This document shows positions 23,743 through 32,282 of a stretch of 35,031 nt of DNA, piece by piece. Position 1 is the first letter of the stretch; every line of letters starts with the position of its first letter. Source of the stretch: Bacteroidota bacterium (GTDB lineage: Bacteria; Bacteroidota; Bacteroidia; Chitinophagales; Chitinophagaceae); assembly GCA_013287475.1 (NCBI GenBank), contig JABDDT010000031.1:1-35031 (forward strand), given 5' to 3'. The position numbers and the translations under genes are program-made. The notes beneath the pieces were generated by a model that saw only the letters and a list, made by a program, of their open reading frames with translations, made no database searches and was not told the origin of the DNA.

Positions 23743-26700
23743 TTAGGCTTTTTTTGTGACAAACACTTTTAAAGGGACGTCATTAACTTCAATTAAGGTG
23801 CCATGAGTTAATTCGGCAACCAAATCAAGTTTGTCTGCCAAAATTTCCGCGCAAATATAGTAATTAAATTCTCTTATTGTCTCCTCTAATGTTTTAGCAC
23901 CGCCAATTTGTACGTTAATACGGTCTGTTAGCTCAAATTCCTGGTCTTTTCTGATTTTTTGGATGCGGTTTACAAGTTCCCTGGCGTTTCCCTCTCTTTC
24001 CAGCTCAGGCGTAATAGTTACATCCAGGGCTACGGTAAGGGGACCTTTTGTGGCAACTATCCATCCAGGAACGTCTTCACTATTGATTTCCACTTCTTCC
24101 AGGGCAATTTCAATGGGTTCGCCATCAATAATAATCCGGGTATTGCCATCCCTTTCCAGTTTTGCAATCTCCTGCTGGGAGAATTTAGCTAATGCCCCTG
24201 TCACAGCTTTCATTTTTGCTCCCAGCTTTTTACCCAGCAAAACGAAATTCGGTTTAATCCTTTTGTGGATGAACTCATTGTCGGCTCCAAGATATTCGAT
24301 TTCCTTAATATTTACCTCAGAACAAATCAGATCCTCTACTTTTTCCAACTGCATTTTCATGCCGGTATTCATCACAGGGATGAGGGCTTTTTTAAGAGGT
24401 TGTCTTACTTTAATATTGATTTTCTTACGAATTGATAGAATCAGAGAAGAGGCATCCTGAGCCAATTTCATTCTTTCTTCCAAATCACTGTTAATGGCTT
24501 CGTTATTTACCTGAGGAAACCTGGTAAAATGGACCGATTTAAATTCAGATCTTCCGGTAGCATCGTTTAGATTTTGAAATAACCAGTCTGCAAAAAATGG
24601 TGAAACAGGAGCAATAAGTTTACTCAGTGTTTCCAGGCATTCATATAAAGTTTGGTAAGCGCTCAGTTTGTCATGCTCGTATTCACCCTTCCAGAATCGG
24701 CGACGACTAAGACGGACATACCAGTTACTTAATTCTTCGTCAACGAAATCTTCGATCAGTCTCCCCGCGACTGTCGGCTCGTAATCATCCAAACTTAAAA
24801 TCACTTTTTTTACCAGGCTATTCAGGGCAGAAGAAATCCACTTATCAATTTCCGGTCTTTCTGCCAGTGGTATATAAATTTCTTTAAAAGCAAACCCGTC
24901 AACGTTCGCATAAAGTGCAAAAAACTGGTAAGTATTATATAATGTCCCGAAGAATTTTCGCTGTACTTCTCTTATCCCTTCAGGGTCAAATTTCATACTA
25001 TCCCAGGGAGAAGCATTGGTAATCAGGTACCAGCGTGTGGCATCGGCTCCATACTGATCTATAGTTTGAAACGGATCCACAACATTTCCTACACGTTTAC
25101 TCATTTTATTGCCGTTTTTATCCAAAACGAGTCCGTTGGATATAACAGTTTTATAAGCTATGCTATCGAATAGCATAACAGCAATAGCGTGTAGTGTATA
25201 AAACCAGCCGCGGGTCTGATCTACTCCTTCTGCAATAAAATCCGCAGGAAAGTTTTTATTGAACTGATCTTTGTTCTCAAATGGAAAGTGCCATTGTGCG
25301 TATGGCATCGCTCCTGAATCAAACCAAACATCAACCAGATCAGGAATACGATTCATTTTCCTTTCCTTACTACTTGCCAGGATGATTTTATCCACTTGTG
25401 GTTTGTGCAGGTCTAAATCTCCCGCACTGATCCCGGAATTGATTTTCTCTCCGAATATTTTATTTGCTTTTTCAATTTCTTCCAGCAATTCCTGGATGGA
25501 ACCAATACATTTTTCTTCTTCTCCGTCTTCCGTTCTCCAGATTGGCAACGGAGTTCCCCAAAAACGGCTTCGGCTCAGGTTCCAGTCCACCATATTCTCC
25601 AGCCAGTTTCCGAATCTTCCTTCACCCGTTGAAGATGGTTTCCATTGAATCATTTTATTGAGTTCAACCATCCGGTCTTTAACAGCCGTCGTTTTGATAA
25701 ACCAGGCATCCAGGGGATAATATAATATAGGTTTATCTGTTCTCCAGCAATGGGGGTAGGTATGCTCGTACTTTTCAATTTTGAACGCTCGATTTTCTTT
25801 CTTTAGTTTAACGCAGATGTCAACATTAACATCCACCCACGTCGGATCATCCTTATAATTTTTTACATATCTGCCACTGAATTCATCCACACCTTCTATA
25901 AATTTCCCCTGCTTGTCTACAAGTATGAGAATCCCGAGTTTATTTGTCTTTCCAACCTTGAAGTCGTCTGCCCCAAAAGCCGGAGCAGTATGAACGATCC
26001 CTGTTCCATCTTCTGTAGTGACAAAATCCCCAATAACGATGCGGAACGGATCTGCATCAGGCGTAATACTTTGTATTTTTTCCAGACTTCCCGCCTCACT
26101 GGGGATCAATTGTTCGTACCTGCAATTCTTAATCTTTGCTCCGGGAAATGAAGACAATATTCTCCATGGAAGAATCCTCGACGAAGGCTGGTAGGAACTA
26201 AAATCCACATTTTCATCTTCAGGTTTGAAATATTTACCTAATAAGGCTTTTGCCAGAATTACATTAACTGGTAAATGTGTATATGGATTGAACGTTTGAA
26301 CCAAAACGTATTCGATGTCTGCTCCTACAGTTAGTCCAAGGTTGGATGGCAGGGTCCAGGGTGTTGTCGTCCAAGCCAGGAAAAAAATCTCATCATTATT
26401 TCCGGCTTTCAGTTTTTCAAAAAGAAATGCAGATTCTTTATTCTTTCCTGCCTTAAACATCGCAACACAGCTCGTATCCTTCACTTCTTTGTAGGTTCCT
26501 GGCTGATTGAGTTCATGGGAGCTCAAACCTGTTCCGGCAGCAGGAGAATAGGGCTGGATACTGATACTTTCAAATAATAAATCCTTCTTATAAAACTCTT
26601 TAAGAATCCACCAAAGTGTTTCAATATATTGATTCTCAAAGGTTATATATGGATGCTTCAAATCAACCCAATAACCTATACGTTCTGTAAGATCATCCCA

Positions 26701-27096
26701 TTTATCCTTATACCTCAGAACTGCTTCCCTGCACTTCTTATTATATTCCTCGACTGAAATCTTTCTTCCAATATCTTCTTTTGTTATGCCAAGTTCTTTT
26801 TCTACACCCAGTTCAACTGGCAGTCCGTGGGTATCCCAACCGCCTTTTCTTTCCACCTGAAATCCCTGCATGGTCTTATAGCGGCAGACCAGATCCTTGA
26901 GTGTGCGGCTTATTACATGGTGAATACCAGGCAGGCCATTGGCACTGGGAGGACCTTCGTAAAAAACGAAAGGTTTATTTCCTTCACGTAATTCCACACT
27001 TTTCCGGAACGCGTGGGTATTCTTCCATTGGTCCAGGATGATCCGGCCGATTTCCGGCAGATTCAGTTTCTCATATTCTTTGTAATGGCCGGCCAT
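23743..27096 (-). CDS. ileS: Isoleucyl-tRNA synthetase, type 2, with altered HIGH motif
   Basis: Charges tRNA-Ile with isoleucine. At 1117 residues it is longer than E. coli-type IleRS (about 940) and matches the eukaryote-like type 2 group. The class I signature near the N-terminus reads GIHH (57-60, within NGLPGIHHVISRTLKD) rather than HIGH. The KMSKR loop is intact at about 664-668 (NGNKMSKRVGN). The editing domain with TTPWTLPSN lies near residue 250, and a long C-terminal domain extends from about 700. There is no C-terminal zinc-finger cysteine cluster of the type 1 kind. A DksA-like gene follows after 4 bases. The gene-free 605 bases upstream contain its leader. Confidence 0.96.
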   Translation of the reverse strand: MAGHYKEYEKLNLPEIGRIILDQWKNTHAFRKSVELREGNKPFVFYEGPPSANGLPGIHHVISRTLKDLVCRYKTMQGFQVERKGGWDTHGLPVELGVEKELGITKEDIGRKISVEEYNKKCREAVLRYKDKWDDLTERIGYWVDLKHPYITFENQYIETLWWILKEFYKKDLLFESISIQPYSPAAGTGLSSHELNQPGTYKEVKDTSCVAMFKAGKNKESAFLFEKLKAGNNDEIFFLAWTTTPWTLPSNLGLTVGADIEYVLVQTFNPYTHLPVNVILAKALLGKYFKPEDENVDFSSYQPSSRILPWRILSSFPGAKIKNCRYEQLIPSEAGSLEKIQSITPDADPFRIVIGDFVTTEDGTGIVHTAPAFGADDFKVGKTNKLGILILVDKQGKFIEGVDEFSGRYVKNYKDDPTWVDVNVDICVKLKKENRAFKIEKYEHTYPHCWRTDKPILYYPLDAWFIKTTAVKDRMVELNKMIQWKPSSTGEGRFGNWLENMVDWNLSRSRFWGTPLPIWRTEDGEEEKCIGSIQELLEEIEKANKIFGEKINSGISAGDLDLHKPQVDKIILASSKERKMNRIPDLVDVWFDSGAMPYAQWHFPFENKDQFNKNFPADFIAEGVDQTRGWFYTLHAIAVMLFDSIAYKTVISNGLVLDKNGNKMSKRVGNVVDPFQTIDQYGADATRWYLITNASPWDSMKFDPEGIREVQRKFFGTLYNTYQFFALYANVDGFAFKEIYIPLAERPEIDKWISSALNSLVKKVILSLDDYEPTVAGRLIEDFVDEELSNWYVRLSRRRFWKGEYEHDKLSAYQTLYECLETLSKLIAPVSPFFADWLFQNLNDATGRSEFKSVHFTRFPQVNNEAINSDLEERMKLAQDASSLILSIRKKINIKVRQPLKKALIPVMNTGMKMQLEKVEDLICSEVNIKEIEYLGADNEFIHKRIKPNFVLLGKKLGAKMKAVTGALAKFSQQEIAKLERDGNTRIIIDGEPIEIALEEVEINSEDVPGWIVATKGPLTVALDVTITPELEREGNARELVNRIQKIRKDQEFELTDRINVQIGGAKTLEETIREFNYYICAEILADKLDLVAELTHGTLIEVNDVPLKVFVTKKA

Positions 27097-27169
27097 GTGG
27101 ATCCCTTAATAATGAATGGGTTAGAAAATAATTTAAAAAAATAAAAAATTTAACAATTCAAAATGGCTG

Positions 27170-27177
27170 CAAAGCTA
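27170..27177 (-). promoter_or_regulatory. Possible -7 box (TAGCTTTG) for ileS
   Basis: Fits TAnnTTTG on the - strand, giving a leader of about 65-70 bases before the ileS ATG. No convincing -33 TTG is present, so this is weak. Confidence 0.3.
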
Positions 27178-27436
27178 ATGAATTTAGAGGTTTTTCTACC
27201 CGTATAAAACCCCGATTACAAATCGTTTGTGTACGATAGCTTAAAGTATTGTTACGCAGAAGTTGAGCAGAATCAAGCATTTAAGTACAATCAATTATCC
27301 ACAAAGAAATCCTTTGGCATAATTTATGTTTGAAAAAAGGGGTCTGATCCTATATAAAATCATTGAGACTGTATCAATAAAAAGACATTCTCGGGGTTCT
27401 GAAAAATTTTTTTCTACGGTTTAGGGTTTAGGGGTT

Positions 27437-27470
27437 AAAAAGGGGGGTATTCCTACTCCCCTTCCTTTTT
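27437..27470. terminator. Imperfect terminator-like hairpin
   Basis: AAAAAGG plus GGGG on the left can pair with CCCC and CCTTTTT on the right, with a two-base bulge and a short loop; the run ends in T5. It could end transcription on either strand. On the - strand it would come after hemJ and the stronger palindrome. Confidence 0.4.
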
Positions 27471-27626
27471 ACGCTAGGCGTTTTTTTTGTATTAATCCGC
27501 ACCTTCCCGTTTTTAATTCCTTTTATCGCCTTTGCAAAAACCAATGCTAGTATTGAATTTTTTGCCAATTCCTGAATCACCATTCAAAGCCAGTTTCTGA
27601 AAGACCACCTTTTTGCCCCTTTTTAT

Positions 27627-27655
27627 AAAAAACCTCCCAATTGGGAGGTTTTTTT
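27627..27655 (-). terminator. Palindromic Rho-independent terminator downstream of hemH-hemJ
   Basis: A perfect 14-bp palindrome (arm AAAAAACCTCCCAA), with the AATT centre as loop, is flanked by A-runs and T-runs so it works in both directions. It lies 47 bases past the hemJ stop, the natural end of the hemH-hemJ transcript. A small 8-bp hairpin (GAATGTGG...CCACATTC, 27675-27695) sits between it and the stop codon. Confidence 0.85.
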
Positions 27656-27701
27656 AAATGTATAATAATGAGGTGAATGTGGAATCGCCACATTCGCTAC
27701 A

Positions 27702-28232
27702 TTACTTCGGCTTGTTCCGCATCTTCTTATAAATACGAATTGCCATCATCAGTACTACAGCCAGTGAAAGAATTCCTGCGAGGCCAAAAACCCAACTCAT
27801 GGCCTGCTTTACACTGGCAAGGAAAACTATAACAAATAAGAGAAGGGTAGCTAATTCATTCCAGATACGCAGTTTTTGAGAACTGAAACGGTAAATGCCT
27901 TTTTGCTGTTCTCTATATATGATATGTAATGAGAAATGATATAAATAGAGTATTAAAACAAATACAAGTTTCACAACGAGCCAGTGCGGTGTGCTACCCA
28001 TTAAAATCCAAATCCAGGGTCCTAATATCAGAGTAAGTATCGCAGAAGGCCAGGTGATACCCAGCCATAAACGCCTGGACATGATGCGGAACTGATCTAC
28101 CAGAATCTGACGCTCAGGTCCTGTTTTTTCAGCTGCTTCAGTACTATAAATAAAGAGTCTGACAATATAAAACATTCCGCTAAACCAGGTGACGATAAAT
28201 ATTATATGAAGCGCCTTAATATATAAGTACAT
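27702..28232 (-). CDS. hemJ: Protoporphyrinogen IX oxidase, HemJ type
   Basis: Oxidises protoporphyrinogen IX to protoporphyrin IX, the penultimate step of heme synthesis, in the membrane. The 176-residue protein has four to five hydrophobic segments. It starts MYLYIKALHIIFIVTWFSGMFYIVRLFIY, the HemJ (UPF0093) N-terminus with a conserved His (H9) and WF-G. It also has RRLWLGITWPSA, and LRIWNELATLLLF in the second half. It lies 8 bases after hemH in the same direction, and ferrochelatase uses its product directly. No HemG or HemY is in the cluster, so this is the cluster's oxidase. Confidence 0.93.
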   Translation of the reverse strand: MYLYIKALHIIFIVTWFSGMFYIVRLFIYSTEAAEKTGPERQILVDQFRIMSRRLWLGITWPSAILTLILGPWIWILMGSTPHWLVVKLVFVLILYLYHFSLHIIYREQQKGIYRFSSQKLRIWNELATLLLFVIVFLASVKQAMSWVFGLAGILSLAVVLMMAIRIYKKMRNKPK

Positions 28233-28240
28233 GCGAAGTT

Positions 28241-29257
28241 TTATCCTTTAACAAGATTAACCAGTGTCTTTACCCAAAGCTGGTGAATATTTAAACAGGG
28301 AATCATCTCGTATTCACTACCGCCGGATGCCAGGAAACTTTCCTTCCCCCGAATCTCAATTTCTTCCAGTGTCTCCAGGCAATCGCTCACAAAAGCAGGA
28401 CAAACAACCAGCAGTTTCTTAATTCCTTCGCCGGGCATTTCCTGTAACCTGTAATCTGTATAGGGTTTTAGCCAGGGATCTTTAAGGAGGCGTGACTGAA
28501 AGGAGAAACTGAATTTTTTTTTCTCCAACCCAAGTTCGTCTGCAACCAGCTTCATCGTTTGAAAACATTGATGTCGATAACAGGTTGCATGAGCCACAGT
28601 TGCTACTGAACAACAATCCGCAGTTTGAAGACAATGACTATGGGTCGGGTCTGATATTATCAAATGTCTTTCAGGAATGCCATGAAAACTAAAAAGCAGA
28701 TGATCGTAATCCTTTTGAATATACGGCCTCATGTTTTCTGCCATGGCATGTATGTAACCGGGATTCTGATAGAATGGAGGGATGAATTCAAGTTTGAATT
28801 TATATTTTTTTTTCCTGTGAATTTCTTTTGCATGTTCAACAGCCGTTTCGTAAGAGGACATCGCATAATGAGGATATAGAGGAACAGCAATGACTTCCTG
28901 TATTTCCGGAACTTTCTTTAATAAAGCCTCAAAAGCCGATTCCAAATCGGGATTACCATATCTCATGGCAACACTGACAGGATCAGGTAAATGCTCCTGC
29001 AATTTTTGTGCAAGCTCCATGGTCGTGTGAACAAGCGGTGATCCGTTTTTTGACCAGATAGTATGATAAGCTTTGGCAGATTCAGGAGCTCTTTTCGGAA
29101 CTATTACTGTTCGCACTAATAAATTACGCACCAGCCAGGAATCGATAACTCTTCTGTCAGTAAGAAACTCATTCAGGTATTTCCTCACATCCGGTACTTC
29201 TGTTGAATCCGGTGAACCCAGATTCATCAAAATAACTCCCCTTTTCAAATTGGTCAT
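28241..29257 (-). CDS. hemH: Ferrochelatase
   Basis: Inserts ferrous iron into protoporphyrin IX, giving protoheme. I start it at the ATG at 29257 (MTNLKRGVILMNLGSPDS), 338 residues; the TTG two codons upstream is a weaker alternative. Key parts: GVILMNLGSP at the N-terminus, YAMSSYETA, the catalytic His in SFHGIPERH (H192), and the acidic patch DCLETLEEIE near 290-300 with its glutamates. Cysteines in the CLQTADCC and HATCYRHQC patches are typical of this clade, as I recall it. It is transcribed divergently from hemA with about 160 bases between them, and followed by hemJ after 8 bases. Confidence 0.95.
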   Translation of the reverse strand: MTNLKRGVILMNLGSPDSTEVPDVRKYLNEFLTDRRVIDSWLVRNLLVRTVIVPKRAPESAKAYHTIWSKNGSPLVHTTMELAQKLQEHLPDPVSVAMRYGNPDLESAFEALLKKVPEIQEVIAVPLYPHYAMSSYETAVEHAKEIHRKKKYKFKLEFIPPFYQNPGYIHAMAENMRPYIQKDYDHLLFSFHGIPERHLIISDPTHSHCLQTADCCSVATVAHATCYRHQCFQTMKLVADELGLEKKKFSFSFQSRLLKDPWLKPYTDYRLQEMPGEGIKKLLVVCPAFVSDCLETLEEIEIRGKESFLASGGSEYEMIPCLNIHQLWVKTLVNLVKG

Positions 29258-29260
29258 TTG

Positions 29261-29268
29261 CAAATGTA
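29261..29268 (-). promoter_or_regulatory. Possible -7 box (TACATTTG) for hemH
   Basis: A TAnnTTTG match on the - strand, just 3 bases before the hemH ATG. If real, the transcript would start at or a few bases around the start codon (leaderless). No -33 box was recognised. Confidence 0.25.
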
Positions 29269-29392
29269 ATTAAGAAACTTTCTATGGACACGGATGCTGA
29301 AATGATTTGGATGATAATATTTTATGACCAAAATCATAATCATAAATGACAATATCATGACACTAATATGAGGCAATAGTAGTCGCAGGAAC

Positions 29393-29400
29393 TAATTTTG
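29393..29400 (+). promoter_or_regulatory. Possible -7 box (TAATTTTG) for the hemACDEF operon
   Basis: A TAnnTTTG match 15 bases before the preferred hemA ATG at 29416. If real, the mRNA would start around 29405-29408, downstream of the TTG at 29398, which supports the ATG as start. No clear -33 TTG is seen. Confidence 0.35.
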
Positions 29401-29415
29401 GCGTACTATTTTAAA

Positions 29416-30645
29416 ATGAGTAGAAACGCAAACGCTGAATTATCGAATTTCTTCGTCGCCGGCATTAATTACAAAAAGACCGATACTGAAATCAGGGGAT
29501 CTTTCGCCGTTGGACCGGAACAATATGATAAAATACTGAAGCAGGCAGCTAAGTTTGATGTCCGCGATCTTTTCGTTTTATCAACCTGCAACCGTTCAGA
29601 AATTTATGGTATCGCTGATAATCCTGACCAGCTTGTAAATCTTCTTTGTACACAAACCCAGGGAACAGCAGAAATTTTTAATCAATTAGCTTACCGTAAA
29701 CACGGACTAAAAGCTTTGCATCATCTTTTTGATGTGGGTGCCGGTCTTGATTCGCAGATATTGGGCGACTATGAAATAATTGGTCAGCTCCGTCAGGCAA
29801 TGAAATTTGCCAAAGAAAGAGGTTTCATTCATACTCTACTGGAAAGGACACTTAACCAGGTATTACAATCTTCCAAAGAAATTAAAAATAATACCAAATT
29901 AAGTGATGGAACGGTTTCTGTGGCATTCGCTGCTGTGCAGTACATCCGTGAAAAGACGGATTCATTGCACAATAAACAGATCTTATTGTTAGGTACCGGG
30001 AAAATCGGGACAATCACTTGTAAAAATCTTGTTGATTATCTCGGAACCAGTCATATCACCCTGATGAATCGTACACCAGAAAAAGCAGAAACCCTCGCTT
30101 CTGCTTTTGATTTAAGAACTGCATCAATTGAAACCCTTCCGGAAGAAATCAATAAAGCTGATATCATACTTGTTGCAACCAATTCTTCAGAACCGGTCGT
30201 TCATTTTTCGGACCTGGAAAATATTACCGGGAAAAAACTGATTATTGATCTTTCCATTCCATGCAATGTTGAAAAAAGCGTAGCTCTTGTACGTAATGTC
30301 ACACTTATAGATGTAGACGGACTTTCAAAACTTAAAGATGAGACCCTGCTTCGTCGTGCTGCAGAAGTTCCTAAAGCCCGTATGATAATACAAAATCACC
30401 TGAAGGAATTAATGGAATGGCATGAAATGCGAAAACATGTTCCGGTTCTTAAGCTCGTAAAAATAAAACTCCAGGAAATACACGGTACTCCATTATTCGA
30501 TCAACCACTTTCTTTGGAGTCATCTTTCATAAACAGAGACCAGAAAATCCAGCGGGTACTAAATGGGATGGCTTCCAAAATGCGTCGCGAAAATCAGCGC
30601 GGGTGCTATTATATCGAGGCGATCAACGAGTTTATCGCGGGTTGA
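29416..30645 (+). CDS. hemA: Glutamyl-tRNA reductase
   Basis: Reduces glutamyl-tRNA to glutamate-1-semialdehyde with NADPH, the first committed step of C5 heme synthesis. From the ATG at 29416 it has 409 residues; a TTG at 29398 extends the frame by six residues but overlaps the likely promoter. The catalytic C58 is in LSTCNRSEIYG. It is followed by GLDSQILGDYEIIGQLRQA, then a Rossmann domain with LLGTGKIGTITCKNL and MNRTPEKAETLA, and a C-terminal dimerisation helix. It heads hemA-hemC-hemD-hemE-hemF. hemL, needed next, is not in the window. Confidence 0.96.
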   Translation: MSRNANAELSNFFVAGINYKKTDTEIRGSFAVGPEQYDKILKQAAKFDVRDLFVLSTCNRSEIYGIADNPDQLVNLLCTQTQGTAEIFNQLAYRKHGLKALHHLFDVGAGLDSQILGDYEIIGQLRQAMKFAKERGFIHTLLERTLNQVLQSSKEIKNNTKLSDGTVSVAFAAVQYIREKTDSLHNKQILLLGTGKIGTITCKNLVDYLGTSHITLMNRTPEKAETLASAFDLRTASIETLPEEINKADIILVATNSSEPVVHFSDLENITGKKLIIDLSIPCNVEKSVALVRNVTLIDVDGLSKLKDETLLRRAAEVPKARMIIQNHLKELMEWHEMRKHVPVLKLVKIKLQEIHGTPLFDQPLSLESSFINRDQKIQRVLNGMASKMRRENQRGCYYIEAINEFIAG

Positions 30646-30659
30646 TAAACGAGTTCAAC

Positions 30660-31580
30660 ATGTCTAAAAAATTAAGGATCGGCACACGCGAAAGCCAGCT
30701 TGCTCTTTGGCAGGCTAACCATGTAAAGTTATTGCTTAAAAAACATGGTGTTGAAGCTGAATTAGTCCTTATAAAAAGTGAAGGCGATCTGGATCTGACT
30801 ACACCGCTGTATGCCATGGGTGTACAGGGAATTTTTACGCGAAGCCTGGATCTGGCTTTATTAAATAATCAAATTGATCTGGCAGTTCATTCGATGAAGG
30901 ACGTTCCGGTTGATCTTCCGGCAGGTATCGCAGAAGCTGCTGTTTTGGAAAGAGACAGCCCTTACGATTTACTCGTTCCGAATCCATCCATCGAAAATAT
31001 TCATCTTAAAAATCATGAGCCTGTTATCATAGCATCAAGCAGTTTAAGAAGAAGAGCCCAGTGGCTTCATCGTTTTCCAGCGGATCAAATCGAACCTATC
31101 CGTGGTAATTTGAACACCCGGCTAAAAAAACTGGAAGACAGCAATTGGTGGGGAGCCATATTTGCTGCAGCGGGACTTCAGCGTCTGGGACTTCGCCAGG
31201 CAAATTTCATTGAACTTGACTGGATGATTCCTGCACCGGCTCAAGGTGCCATACTGGTTGTTTGCAGGGAAAAAGAAAAAGAAATCATCGAAATAAGTCA
31301 TAAAATACATCATGAATCAACTGCTTTTTGCGTAAAAATTGAACGTGATTTTTTAGCTGCTTTGCTTGGCGGTTGCTCTACCCCGATAGGTGCTTTGGCA
31401 GAAACAGAAGGAGAAGAAGTTTTTTTCCGGGGTAATCTCCTCGATCCCTCTGGAGATAAAATGGTTTCCATAGAAAAAAGAATTTCCATAGAACTGGCTG
31501 CCAGTCTCGGAACAGCTGCTGCACATGAATTGCTCAGTACAGGCGGACAGGAAATACTTGAAATGAAACAACATGTCTGA
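30660..31580 (+). CDS. hemC: Hydroxymethylbilane synthase (porphobilinogen deaminase)
   Basis: Polymerises four porphobilinogens to hydroxymethylbilane. The ATG at 30660 (MSKKLRIGTRESQLALWQAN) gives 306 residues, the normal size; an upstream in-frame start would overlap hemA and add an unconserved leader. The protein has LDLAVHSMKDVP, IASSSLRRRAQ, IRGNLNTRLKKL, and the dipyrromethane-cofactor cysteine C239 in LGGCSTPIGA. It begins 14 bases after hemA and overlaps hemD by 8 bases. Confidence 0.96.
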   Translation: MSKKLRIGTRESQLALWQANHVKLLLKKHGVEAELVLIKSEGDLDLTTPLYAMGVQGIFTRSLDLALLNNQIDLAVHSMKDVPVDLPAGIAEAAVLERDSPYDLLVPNPSIENIHLKNHEPVIIASSSLRRRAQWLHRFPADQIEPIRGNLNTRLKKLEDSNWWGAIFAAAGLQRLGLRQANFIELDWMIPAPAQGAILVVCREKEKEIIEISHKIHHESTAFCVKIERDFLAALLGGCSTPIGALAETEGEEVFFRGNLLDPSGDKMVSIEKRISIELAASLGTAAAHELLSTGGQEILEMKQHV

Positions 31581-32280
31581 CCGTCGTTATCATATATTAT
31601 CAACGGCAGCGCTTCCTTTCGATCGGATCCAACATATACCGGAAACGATTGAAGTCAGTGTTGTTCCATTCATAAAAATAATTCCCTGTATCGGTGTAGA
31701 ATTAAAACCACTGATTCATGAATTCGCATCAGAGAAAAAAGTAGTCGTTTTTACCAGTGCGCATGCCGCAAAGTATGTTGGTGAATCTCTGAAAATTAAA
31801 CCCAATTGGGAAATCTTTTGTATCCGTAATGAAACGCGTATTGCAGTTGAAAATTTTTTTGGGAGTGAATCCATTGTCGCATATGCAGAGAATGCTTTTT
31901 CATTATCCCGGATGATGATTACGAACAAAGTAAAAGAAGCTGTATTTTTTTGTGGAGACCAGCGAATGGATATACTTCCTGATAATTTAAGAAAAAATAA
32001 TATCGGTCTGACAGAATTAATTGTATACGAAACAAAGCTTACACCTGTGCGATTGAAGGATACGCCGGATGCAATTTTATTTTTCAGTCCGAAAGCCGCT
32101 GAAAGTTTTTTTTCCCTAAACCATCTCGAGGCGGAAACACACGTATTTGCCATGGGTAAAACGACCGCAGCTGCACTGAACAACCTGACAACCAATAAAA
32201 TTATTATTTCGCCCGAAGCAGATAAAGCCTATGTTTTTAACATGGCTGTTGAATATGCTACATCTCATCCTATAACATAA
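31573..32280 (+). CDS. hemD: Uroporphyrinogen-III synthase
   Basis: Cyclises hydroxymethylbilane with inversion of ring D. HemD sequences diverge strongly, so the call rests on length (235 residues), position between hemC and hemE, and family features. These are [15 protein letters not shown] near residue 60, [17 protein letters not shown] near residue 120, the domain-linking [11 protein letters not shown] near 150, and [11 protein letters not shown] near 175. It overlaps hemC by 8 bases and is followed 2 bases later by hemE. Translation coupling is likely. Confidence 0.88.
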   Translation: MSDRRYHILSTAALPFDRIQHIPETIEVSVVPFIKIIPCIGVELKPLIHEFASEKKVVVFTSAHAAKYVGESLKIKPNWEIFCIRNETRIAVENFFGSESIVAYAENAFSLSRMMITNKVKEAVFFCGDQRMDILPDNLRKNNIGLTELIVYETKLTPVRLKDTPDAILFFSPKAAESFFSLNHLEAETHVFAMGKTTAAALNNLTTNKIIISPEADKAYVFNMAVEYATSHPIT

Positions 32281-32282
32281 GT

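Larger units (their letters stand above)
27097..27701. other. Gene-free 605-base interval between ileS and hemJ
   Basis: No convincing gene is present. It holds an AT-rich ileS leader (27117-27170), a TAGCTTTG box facing ileS (27170-27177), and one TTATCCACA 9-mer (27295-27303). Three telomere-like 7-bp words GGTTTAG, GGTTTAG, GGGTTAA lie at 27418-27438, then an imperfect A-run/G-run hairpin with T-run (27437-27470), and a perfect palindromic terminator (27627-27655). A 51-codon reading frame on the - strand (27428-27583) has no recognisable family or start signal and ends in the repeat words; I do not call it a gene. The rest shows long T homopolymers and nothing I can name. Confidence 0.6.

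Noticed and set aside
27295-27303. Perfect DnaA-box 9-mer TTATCCACA in the long gap, suggesting a replication origin
   Set aside because: Only one box, no strand switch of genes around it, and the same 9-mer occurs by chance inside rbfA (19884-19892).
27418-27438. Plant-type telomere repeat (TTTAGGG)
   Set aside because: Only two to three degenerate copies inside a bacterial chromosome; it fits the local 7-bp-word repeat class better.
27428-27583. 51-residue small protein on the - strand
   Set aside because: No homology recognised, no start signal, and it ends within repeat words; mentioned only as part of the gene-free interval.
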